Assembly (NCBI GenBank): GCA_022829145.1
Contig: CM040751.1
Coordinates: 2,483,364-2,547,363 of the forward strand
Reading direction: 5' to 3'
Source of the DNA: Albula goreensis
Taxonomy: Eukaryota; Chordata; Actinopteri; Albuliformes; Albulidae
Length of the DNA stretch: 64,000 nucleotides
In this document: piece by piece, positions 18,001-30,700 of the stretch
Position numbering within the stretch: the first letter of the stretch is position 1
How the letters are laid out: the number at the start of each line of letters is the position of its first letter
Notes under the pieces: model-generated
Databases searched by the model: none
The model's input: the letters and a program-made list of their open reading frames with translations, nothing else
Told to the model about the DNA's origin: nothing
Translations under genes and position numbers: made by a program

Positions 18001-21000
18001 CTCAGGATGGTTATGGCCGCCCCTCACCTTTATCATGGTGCCATTGTCGTTTTTGTCCCAGCGGAAGTACAGGTTCTTGATGCCGATGCAGCTGGAGTAG
18101 GTGCAGGGCAGGAGGACCGTACTGCCATTCACAGCATGCACAAAGTGCACCTTCCCCACGGAAACCTCCAGTCCCTGGGCATACCACACTCCTGAGGGGG
18201 GTAGAGAGAGGGGAAAAGAGGGCTGACACAGACAGGCACATGGGCACTGGAGCTTCTCACTATTCAGAGTCCCATTGTGTTCCAAATAAGACACCCAGAA
18301 TTTGTGACAGAGCGCAAGCACCAGCTGCAAACTCAAGCATGGTAGTGAGGGGTGATACAGTAGACAGTAGTTTGTTCACGTGCCTGGGTAAGGTATGCTG
18401 GAGCCGTGACACTATGATACAGTATGGGGGTATGTATGGGATACAGTACACCGTGATACAAACACAGATACAGACACTGCGATACTGTGTACGGGACACT
18501 GGAGCCCTGACACTGTCTAAGAAGCTTCACCCCTGAGAGAAGGTCAATTTTTTAACTAGTGAAATTTTGTGCAGCAGAAGGGCCAATAAGAGCAAAGGAA
18601 TACGACACATTTTTTTTCAAGGTCAGTCAGGTCAATCTGAGGCAATGGAGACCAAAGAGAGGGAAATTCTCAGAGGAGTCTAAGACGGAAAGGATCTCAG
18701 AAGAACGTGGAAAAGTTATGAAAAGAAAACAAGTTGTCGGAGAGGGAGGCGGGTGCGAAATGTGCGAAGAACACAGAGTAGTGATAGCGTTAGTGAACCT
18801 CCGGATTCTCTGTCACCTAAATGGATGCAAATGGTGACTGACGAAAGAGTCCTCTCCCTGGCATAATTAGACATGACGACGAGGAAAATCGCTTTTAGTA
18901 CACATACTATGATGATCAGACAGACGATAGTCTAAAGAACACCGGACTCACATTGGGATTTGCATACTCACAGTACCGAGATACAATCCTTTATACATAA
19001 TGATAAAAACAGGAAAGTCGAGAGATTAGGATAGGCAAAATATACATACACATCTTTTGTGTTGAGCCCAGATGGGCAGAGTTAAGTGACAGTCTGACGG
19101 TTAGTTATAAGTGGTTCAAGATGGCTGATATAGATCACTGTCTGCATCAGTTTGACTTTGTCTCTGGGCTTGGGCCCACACCAGCTCCACTGTAGAGCGT
19201 CAGAGAGGTGTTAGCCACGCCATCCTGACCGCCACACTGACCGACAGACTGACCAAACCCCCGAGCCAGACATACGAGGTGAGAGAGGGACTCAGAGCGA
19301 GGGAGGGAACGGGGGAGAGCAGAGAGGAGAGCAGAGTGTTTTTCGCTGGTTGCACCTCCTCCCGCCCCAGCGTTCTCGCCATGTGCGTTGGCGCCAGTCC
19401 TGAGCGGGCGCGGGACAGGGGGCTATTTTTAATCTCTCCTGCACCATCTCAATTATTCAGCCTGGGGAACACGAGGTAAACAGTCTCAGTCTCCAGAACC
19501 AGAGCGAGTCTGTCTGACTCTGGCATGCCTCCCCAACTCAGGGATCAGCTTTACCGATAAACCAGTTCAGTTACGATCACCGATCCATCACAATACCGTG
19601 AGAATCCAGCCCAGCTTCTGCCGCCTGACTCAGAGACCCTGATGGCATGCCTTTAAACTTCACTTATCCACCCATGATGCACCTCTAATCACGCTACTCA
19701 CGCTAAACACAATAAATGCAGTCAACACGATAAGCACACTCGCTAAACACACAAAACACACTACACACAAGAAACACACTCAACACACTAAACACGATAT
19801 GCACACAAAATATGCTAAACACAATAAACACGAAACACGATAAGCACACAAAACATGACAAACACACACTAAACACAATAAACACAAAAACATGATAAAC
19901 ACACTAAACTCAATAAAAAACTAAACACAGTCAAAACACTTCACACAATAAACATGATAAACACACTAAACGCAATAAACACTCTACATAATAAACACTC
20001 TATACGCGATAAACACACCAAACGTGATAACACTCCATGCTCTAAACACGATAAATACTCTAAACACACTCCACATACTGAACACTCCCAGGCCTACAGG
20101 CCTTTCATTCAGGCAGTGACTGGACTGAAGAGTGTGTCTGTGGTGGCAGAAATCAGATTACGCTTGTAAGTGTGGTCCTTAGCTTACACAGAGTAGAAGT
20201 AAAGAGCAACTCTAATGGTTGATTATCTTTTATCATCTGTAATGGCTGCCATATACAACCCTATCTCTGAGCTCTGTGAAAGCAGGAGAAAGGACAATAT
20301 AGCAAGAGACAGAACTGAATGGTCTTTTGTAGCTTTGCCATTAGCAGAGGGTTAGGGTAAGCAGAAAACCACAGCAATACACTGCCTGTAAATTCAACTC
20401 AATCCTATTTGGCTTGTGATTCCCCAGCAGGCTAGATATTTGAGAAGTTTATGAGACAATACTTCCATTCATGCATGTTCTAACTTTAGGTGACTAGCAA
20501 CTATGAGCTACTATATCCAGCTAATTTTAGAGCCATTTTTTATTCTGGCCATTTTGTTGCTGTGTCTGTGTGTTTTTTACAGCTTGACTGGTGATCTACA
20601 GTCAGTGTTCACCCTTACCCTGCAGCATATGTTTTATTCATTTCCTTGGTACATGGCTAAACATCTTGATGGTTTAACTAGGTCTAGCAATATCTTTGGG
20701 CTATGTAGCTAGCTGCCAAGTTTACTATCTAGATGAGCCAGTTTTGAGGAGTTTGTCATTGGTCATCATTCTAACTACGTCTTGTTAGCTGTGTAACACC
20801 TGATCAAAAACACTCAGTGATGCACCCACTCATGTGACCCAGGTAACCAAGGTAGCCGCAGGAAACAAGCAGCAGTGCTACTACGTTACTGCGTCACACC
20901 AGCAACGGGAAAAAGGGAAACAAACCTGTCACTCTAAAACTTTAGCATTTCTGTGAATCATTATTTAACTAGCTTTCCCTCTACGGCTTTAATATTAATG

Positions 21001-22086
21001 CTAATCATTATTTAGCTCACTTTCACTCAACACGACGGCTTTAATATTTCTGCTAATCATTAATTAGCTCACTTTAGCTCAACACTACAGCTTTAATATT
21101 TATGCTAATCATTATTTAGCTCACTTTCATTTGGTTTTGAGTATCCCGTCAGACTAAATTATGTGGTCCAGTTGGAAAACCACAGGGAAAAATGGATACA
21201 AGAACCACAGGTTCACTTTGCACTCATATTCCATAAATGGAAAAATAAATTTAATGTATTAATACATTAAAGCATGGCATCATATCTGTCATTTCATTCC
21301 AAGTATTATTATTATTATATTTCATTATTATCATTATTGATTTGACTACAAAATGTCATTTGTTAAGAAATAATTGCTTCCTTAATTTGACTTGGTGATC
21401 TAATGTACATTTTATGTAACCTAAGTGAGTCAAGTTAAATACAGCGACAGTGTTCACGCAAATTATAGAATGGTGGCAGCCATAGCAACGTATCCCATAT
21501 TCGTTGCTTGTTTGTTTACCTATCATGGGCCTGTTTTGCTGGTATCACAGTCCAAGGACATCTGACAGGCAGGACTTGAATGGTAATGGAATGTCCATGT
21601 TCTTAGCAGATTATCTGTGCTTTTCCAGGGCCAGGGCCCTTGCTAACTGAGGACAGCAGAGGAGGTGTGAGAGCAGTTGGGCAGGGCTGTGTCCTTCCTG
21701 GGGGCGCTGGTAATGGAGGGAGGGTGCAGAGCTTCCGCGCTACACTGCTAATCTGTTAGGTGCAGCACACCTACTGCACAACAACATGAGAGGATGCTGC
21801 CCCTCTCCACACCTTTAATCACAAGCGCATAAACACACACGCACATGCAGGCACCCACACACATATGCACACATACACGGACACACACACTCAGGGGCAC
21901 TCACACACACACAAGCACAGGCAGGTACACCCACACACATACACACACACACGAGCGCAGACAGGTACACCCACACCCACACACACACACACACGGCGCA
22001 GGCAGGTACACCCACACCCATACACAAACACACACACGAACACAGGCAGGTACACCCACACACACACACACACGAGTGCAGCCAGG

Positions 22087-22118
<32 letters not shown>

Positions 22119-22126
22119 GGCAGGTA

Positions 22127-22166
<40 letters not shown>

Positions 22167-24737
22167 TGCAGGCAGGTACACACACACACACGAGCGCAGA
22201 CAGGTACACCCACGCCCACACACACACACACACGAGCACAGGCAGGTACACCCACGCCCACACACACACACACACCCACACACACAGCAGTGAGCCGGGC
22301 TTGTCCCTGAGAGAGTGGGGGGTTCCCCTCCTGACCAATGCCTTTGTCCCTGAGCTGCTTCTGTAAATACCCAGCTGCAGAAATGTGCAGGTGTACAATA
22401 TGAGCTGCGTGAGTCACTGGGGAAAAAGGAATCCACTAAATGCAAATACACACTCTAACCTTAGTGTTTACGGCAAAGACCATCTCAGGTAGTTCACACT
22501 GCAACGTATCCTTATTGATTGGTCTGTTTGAGAGCGTAGTGTAAATCATGTAGTAATGATGTAGTAACGGTATCATGTTGCTGGGGTGCCTCTCACTGCC
22601 CTGGCTCTGCAGGTCTGTACACTGCACCTCCTCACAATGGACAAACCCTATATTAGCACCTCCTCACTATGGACACTTCCTATATTAGCACCTCCTCACT
22701 ATGGACACACCCTATATTAGCACCTCCTCACTATGGACACACCCAATATTAGCACCTCCTCACTATGGACACACCCTATATTAGCATCTCCTCACTATGG
22801 ACACACCCTATATTAGCACCTCCTCACTATGGACACACCCTATATTAGCACCTCCTCACTATGGACACACCCTATATTAGCACCTCCTCACTATGGACAC
22901 ATCCTATATTAGCACCTCCTCACTCTGGACACATCCTATATTAGCACCTCCTCACTATGGACACATCCTATATTAGCCTCACTGGACACATCCTATATTA
23001 GCACCTGCTCACTATGGACACATCCTATATTAGCACCTCCTCACTATGGACACACCCTATATTAGCACCTCCTCACTATGGACACACCCTATATTAGCAC
23101 CTCCTCATTATGGACACACCCTATATTAGCACCTCCTCACTATGGACACACCCTATATTAGCACCTCCTCACTATGGACACACCCTATATTAGCACCTCC
23201 TCACTATGGACACACCCTATATTAACACCTCCTCACTGTGTATGTGCTTGATTATGATTGTCATAAACTTAATATCCTACACTACTTTGGGGAATCTGTA
23301 TATATCCCTCTTGTCAAATGTAATCAAAAGCCTTTTTAAAATCTATAAAAATTCTAAAATGTTGTTTTTTTGTGCACATGTTGATTCATTAATGGTGCAT
23401 AGGGTGTGTTGGCTGAGCTGTGATTTGGTCGAACACCAGTTTGTTCTTCACTGAAGACATTGTGGAAGGTCAGCATTCTGGCATTGCTGATGCTGCATAA
23501 AACATTACCCAATTTAGGTAGGGCCTGTCACTACTCAGGGGTGCTACCCCACCCCCTAACCACCCCCCCACCCCCCATTTTGTGGTGTGACTCTGTTTCT
23601 TCCACCCCCTCTGCAGCTGCAAATCCTATACTTATTTCTTTCAACACTGAAGGCAACCAATAAGGAATAAATTTCACCGAATACCAGATTTGCACAGAAA
23701 CTAAAACCTTTATTTCACTGCGTCATTTTACCGTTGCTCTTTTGTCTTTTTTTCCCATTTGTTCATCACAAGCTCAGACATGCTGTATGACCCGACAACA
23801 AACACAAAAGCAGCGAGAGGAATATCGAGCAGGGGAAAATTTTAGAGACAGATCATATAAAGACTGCAAACGGCATCTGAGCAGATATTACGCCTCCGCC
23901 ACCGGAGAGTGGTAGTTTGCAGACCCTATAAACACAATGAGCATGTTAAATGCATCATTGACATACAGCCTACTGTTCCGCCAGCAGTGCAAAACCACGT
24001 AGATTAGCCACAGCCTAACGGGACTCCACAGAGGCAATAGTGGTTTCCTGAATTTCGTCAGGAATTTGTGCTCATTCCTGGGAAATCTTTCACGGTTGCA
24101 GAGGAGATTTACACTAATTAGAGTGAACCATGGGTGCATGGAAGAGTCACCCTGCCTTTAAAAAATGAACACTGTTAAACGTAATTGTTATAATTTTACC
24201 ATTTACGTCCATCTCTTATCTTTTAATGTTCTTTTTAATTTCCATCTCCATCTCTTATCTTTTAATGTTCTTTTTAATTTCCAGAAAATCTCTGCTTCTC
24301 AGTCAGGACCCTTTAATGTTTTTCTCTACAGGCAGACTCTATGTATCATAACACACTGTCATGCACACCTTTCTCTCTCTTTCTCAGCTGATTATGTGTC
24401 CTCCTTTCCTCCACTGTTCCAAATACATTATCGTGACAGAAAATGTCACCTTCTGCTTCTCAGTCAGGACCCTTTAATGTTTTTGTACTTCATCAGGCAG
24501 ACTGATGACGGGGCGCTCCGGATTACCTATGTATCACTCGTTTCCTCCCTCCTTTCCTCCACATATTTCCGGCATACAGAGGTCACGCAGCCAGAGGTCA
24601 CAATTATTGGCATGACAATATTTTCACTTGTATCGCCAAAGTATGGCAATGAACACATGGAGCATTAATAATAACATAATAATAACAGAATAATGTGTAT
24701 ATGCACATACACATACATAAACATGTATATACATACA

Positions 24738-24769
<32 letters not shown>

Positions 24770-27700
24770 GTAGTAACAATAACAGCCACAAAAAGAACAG
24801 TTACATGCATGTGTGAGTGCATGTGTTTGTGTATGTGCATGGGTGTTCGTATGTTTATGTTTGCGTGTTTGTTAACTGTAGTGTTGTGTAATGACGTTTG
24901 TTTTTCTCTTTTACTCTGTATCTCCAATGAGTTTTTCTCTTTTAATCTGTTCTAGTATTCTGTGCACAATCACACAGAGAAACATGCACAAACAAATGCA
25001 GAAACATGCAGAAGCACACACAGATACATGCACAAAAACACACATACAGAAACACACAGACACACACAAGAAACACACAGACATGATGCTCGGATATACT
25101 CATGTATAAAATTCAACATGCACTCTTATACAGTCACACACACATACATTCACATGTGCACATACACATGCAACACAATCTAGTGACTCCAGGCTGACAC
25201 CTGAATATGTGAGATGACCTAGAATACTGGCTGGTGAGTGGAAATTATGGGATGTGACATTGGATTCATTCACGAGTGACAAGTTGTAAATCATCCTAAT
25301 GAGTGTATGACAAAGAGCCAAGGAGTGAGCTCTTTGACTGTGTCACTGTGTACATGGGCTTAGTGCCACAGGTCTTTGAGTGATTCACTCTGTCTCTATG
25401 AGGTCCATTATTACTGGCCTGTGAGTGATTCACTTAGTGTTACAGGTGTATTAATGATTCACTCTGTTTAAATGGGTTTAGTGCAACAGATTTTGAGTGA
25501 TTCACTCTGTTTGTATTGGGTTAGTGTCCAATGCCTTTGAGAGATTCACTCTACATGAGTTCCACTGTTACAGGCCTTTGAGTGAGTCACTCTGTTTACA
25601 TGGGGCTTAGAGTTACAGGCCTGTGAGTTTCACTGTTACAGGCCTGTGAGTGATTCACTCTATTTACATGGGGCTTAGAGTTACAGGCCTGTGAGTGATT
25701 CACTCTATTTACATGGGGCTTAGAGTTACAGGCCTGTGAGTGATTCACTCTATTGACATGGGGCTTAGAGTTACAGGCCTGTGAGTGATTCACTCTATTT
25801 ACATGGGGCTTAGAGTTACAGGCCTGTGAGTGATTCACTCTGTTTACATTAATTAGTGAGACAAACTTATGAATGATTCACTCTGTTTACACTGATTCCA
25901 GTGTTACAAGTCTTTACACAAATCAGATATAGTTGTTATTTAAGTGGCTTAATGAAGAAAGCCCATTGTTTTTGGGAGAATTTGAACAGGACACCAGGAG
26001 TTCGCTCCAATTCGCCTGCTACATCACTGGAGAGCTCACTCGATTGGAGGGAAGAAGTGAAGGGATTTAGTTTGGATTGGAATGCAGCCCAGGATTAATA
26101 GCCCTACTCTTTGAAAAACCACCCTGGGATCTTTAATGACCACTGTGAGCCAGGACAACTAAACCAAACCACAGAACCTCCTACCGTACAGTGTCCCCAT
26201 CGCTGTATTGGGGCACTGCTGTTCTGTTTTGTCCAGAGGGAAGAGTGCCCCCTAACACCTCTGCCACCAGCAATTTTGTTTTCTCAAGAGGTCTCCTATT
26301 CAAGCACAACCTAAGCCCAGCCCTGCTTAGCTTCAGCAGTTTGGCATTTGAAGAATACAAGGAGGTATGACTGTTTTTGCTGTCTTATTGGGCAAAAACA
26401 CTGTTGTTCCCAACCTTTTGGAATGTTTCATGAACAGCAGTGGACTGAAGCAGAGATCTGTGAAATTTAGACTTCCTGTGGTGAATCTGTCCTTTTTTCC
26501 ACTTCCTCTCCATCCCTCCACCTGGCCCCAGAGCCCAGCCCCCCTGCCCAGCCAGGCCCTCTCTCCACCTGTCTTTATAACGCCAAGATGCTTAATAATT
26601 CATTCATTTTGCTCTTTCTGCGGGACAGAAATGCTGACAGCAGACCTTTTCCGCTCTCCATCTCTCTCCGCCCCCCTCCCTCTTTTCAGGGCTTCATAAT
26701 AGCTCTCAGGCCACCTGGGCTGCCCGCTGCCCCCCCTCCCCGTTCTCTGATTGGTTATTGGCCGCTGCTTCCCCTGGTGATGGTCCTGCTTATCCTCATA
26801 TCCTGCCAACCTTCCCTCAGGCCTCCAGTTTGTACGGGGAAAACGAACCGCAATTACTTACGGCAATTCTTCCGGTGGGGGTTTAACACATCAGGCTCGC
26901 TTCTGGAGCGCGCAGGAAACTTTGACTCTCAATCTAAACGCACTTATCATGTGCTGCTCTCTGCTGCTCCTGTCCCTGTCTCTGCAGGCTATAGCTGGGA
27001 GTGGGTGTGCTGCTCTGTGCTGCTCTACGCTGCTCCTGTCCTGTCTCTGCAGGCAACAGCTGGAGGTGGGGGAGTATGGAAACAAGAATAGAAATATTTT
27101 GTCCTTAAAGGGGAGGTTACGTTCCTCTGACAGTGTAGTTTATATTACAGAGAGTTCTAAAGAACAGTTCTAATGTATTTATTACATGACAAAATGTTAT
27201 TATTATTATTATTATTATTATATTTTTCACATGCAGTGTGGATGGCTGTTGCCTCAGCACCAAATGACCCTGAAAAAGAAAACAGAAGGCTGAAATTTTG
27301 AGTCCTGTTCCAGGTTGATGGAATGACATTCTCAGAGGGGTCAGCGAAGGGTATCCCACCTATTTTCTCCGCCCTTATTTCACCATTCCCACGTCTGCGC
27401 ATCCTCCTTTTAATTCTAACTCGTGACTCCGATCGAAAGCTACTCATTCATTGTTTTGGTTCGCTGTGGTATAGGATCGCTTTCTGCTGGTGTTTTTTTT
27501 TTTGAGTGACGCTTTGCTGCAACATTCTAGGGGCGCACACAGCACGAAGCAGGAGTTTCTAAAAATCCCAGGGGTGGGACCCATTGCTGGGTTGTGAGTG
27601 GGGATGGGGTGGGTTTTATAAAATCAGTTTTTTGCTCCTTAAAAATTTATTAAATCTGTCACATTCTTCTCACTGATATTTTTGTCAAATGAACCGTACA

Positions 27701-30700
27701 TCGGTACCTGTTTTCACATATGTTTAGAAAATGTTAATTTATACGTTTTATCTACTGCCCAGGAAGGGGTGGGTCATTGAGAATGAACATGCTCATTATG
27801 TGTCTCTGGAAAAGCCCTGCTTTAAGATGCTGTTGTGGCATCGGGAACGGAGCGGCCAAGCTGAAACGGCGCAGAAAGGGGATGAGTGGCACAGCGTAAT
27901 CCAGAGTGCTGGGCTGCCTGCGGACGTGAGATTAATCACAGAACAGAGAGTGTAGGGATGAGTCACCTCTCTGCGGTTCAGTCTCTGATGACACCGACGA
28001 GGTCTTTACACAGATATAGTACACGCTGTGCTCCTCTCTGTATTGTCAGTGATTACTGAATTGCAAAACACTATGGACAAAGTTACAGCTGTGCAGGTAC
28101 TGCACTATAGCCATTCAGATATACAGCCCTACAGTCCTAAAACCCCACAATCCTATTGCTCTACAGCCCTACAGACCTACAGATCTACAGTCCTACAGCC
28201 CTGCAGATCTACAGCCCTACAGATCTACAGATTTGAAGCCCTACAGATCTACAGCCCTGCAGCCCTACAGATCTACAGATTTGAAGCCCTACAGATCTAC
28301 AGATCTACAGCCCTGCAGCCCTACAGATCTACAGATTTTAAGCCCTACAGATCTACAGCCCTGCAGCCCTACAGACAGATCTACAGATTTAAAGCCCTAC
28401 AGCCCTACAGATTTACAGGTTTAAAGCCCTACAGCCCTACAGATCTACAGATTTAAAGCCCTACAGATCTACAGCCCTACAGATCTAAAGCCCTACAGAT
28501 TTACAGATTTAAAGCCCTACAGATCAACAGCCCTACAGATCTAAAGCTCTACAGCCCTACAGATCTACAGATTTAAAGCCCTACAGATCTACAGATCTAC
28601 AGCCCTGCAGCCCTACAGATCTAAAGCCCTACAACCCTACAGATCTACAGCCCTACAGATCTACAGATCTATAGCCCTACAGATCTACAGATCTACAGCC
28701 CTACAGATCTAAAGCCCTACAGCCCTACAGATCTACAGATTTAAAGCCCTACGGATCTACAGCCCTGCAGCCCTACAGATCTACAGATTTAAAGCCCTAC
28801 AGATCTACAGCCCTGCAGCCCTACAGATCTAAAGCCCTACAGATCCTACAGATCTACAGATCTAAAGCCCTACAGATCTACAGATTTAAATCCCTACAGA
28901 TCTACAGCATCTACAGCCCTACAGATCTACAGATCTACAGCATCTACAGCCCTACAGCCCTACAGATCTACAGATCTACAGCACTACATCCCTACAGATC
29001 TTCAGCACTACAGCCCTACAGATCTACAGCACTATAGCCATACAGATCTACAGATCTACAGCACTACAGCCCAACAGATCTACAGCACTACAGATCTACA
29101 GCTCCAAAGCCCAACAGCCATATAATCCTAAAGCCCTATTAGCTCTACAGCCCTGCAGCCCTAAACATTAAAAGCCCAGCAGTGTGAGAACTGTAAAGCC
29201 TTATAGGCCCATAGCTCTAAGTCCTACAGACTAATAGCTCTGCAGCCCTACAACACTGGGGTTAAACATTGCATGGACGCTGAGGCTAAATACAAACACA
29301 TATCTACACATACACAGAAACAGTACTTGTCTGTACTTGTCTGTACACACACACATATAATGTTCATACACACATAGGTAGACACATATAAACACTTAAC
29401 ACTCATGCGGGAACACACATGTTTACCTACATATATGCAAGCATATATGTAACATATATGCATTCAGAGCCAAATGCATCAGAAAAGAGACAAATCACAC
29501 AAACAGCTTTAAAGTATGGTCAATTTACACACAGTCTAAAATCTCATACATATTCATACACATATTTAATGCAACCTTCACTGTATTCCATTAAGTATAT
29601 GATATAGCCCTTAAACAGGAAGCTGACAGCATTGCAGGTGATAAGACCAGTCAGACAATCAGTGCAATTAGAGGACATTCTAACGAGGCTATTGATTATT
29701 TGTGAGAGGCTTTACACAACTTTTTTTTTTCTTTCCTGAAAGCGACACATTCCCATCAACCTCAAAATCAACCTGATTGGCTGCAGAATGCACCGTGTGC
29801 ACTGCAGGGCCACATGGGTAATTGAATTGGATCATTAAATTCTAAGAGGTGTTGTTGACTCAGACTTTGTGTTAAAATGTCAATCCCTGGCTTGTCACTC
29901 TGCACACCCCCTCCCCGCTCCTCTGTGTAAACGTAAGTAGTCCCAGCAAGGCAATGAATAGTCGAGTATGGGATTTATGTTATGCAGCTAGCTTTCAGAA
30001 ACCAGTTCAGTTTTACAGAACATCTTCTTTTCTGGTAATTTAAGGTGGAAGGTAGTATTGGGATTCGTACAGAGTAGAGTATCAAAAATATTATTGTGAA
30101 GTCACAGTTTTACAAGGAGGTCTAGCTTTACAGGTACACTTGTGCAGTTTTTAATAAAAATGAAGTTTGAGCGAGTAATTCTGAATGCAGAGAACACTGG
30201 GTGTCATTTCTGAGGCCAGCTGGCACCCGTTGGTTTGTAACTGTTAAAAATATGGACTGACTCTCCGGTACTCCACTACAGTGCAAAACATTTCCGAACT
30301 AACAGTGCGCCATTCTTTCCCTGCACAGAAAACCATTATTTGGAAGCGCTAGTCATATTTCCCCATTGGTCAGTGTAGGAGGTTGATCTTTGCTCTGTCT
30401 GAAACAATGGGCCACAGTCCTATGGATAAGACTTTTCCTTTTTGGAACTCCTCACAGCAGGGCGCTGCAGAATGCACCGTGTGCAGCGCAGGGCCACATG
30501 GGTAAATTGAATTGGACCATTAAATTCTAAGAAGTGCCGTTGACTCAGATGTCGTGTTAAAATGTCGATCCCTAGCTTGTCACTCTCGACACCCCCTCCT
30601 TTGTGTAAACATAAGTAGCCCAGCAAGGCAATAAATCGATGAGTCAGAAGTTCTTTGGGACTTGCGTTATGCAGCTCCATCCAACATGGCCGCCTGGACG

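Noticed and set aside
17602-18336. A 244-codon minus frame that seems to fuse an Ig segment with many SSCVEFTP repeats
   Set aside because: The Ig part is scn4b exon 2, ending at a clear GTGAGG donor at 18027. The rest is intron minisatellite read through.
21815-22451. Long Cys/Val- and Thr/His-rich open frames (up to 200 codons)
   Set aside because: They come from CA/GT repeat DNA lacking stops; there is no start context, domain or splice structure.
22622-23240. Regularly spaced repeats resembling a CRISPR array
   Set aside because: Units are contiguous 32-mers without unique spacers, in a eukaryotic intron with no cas genes.
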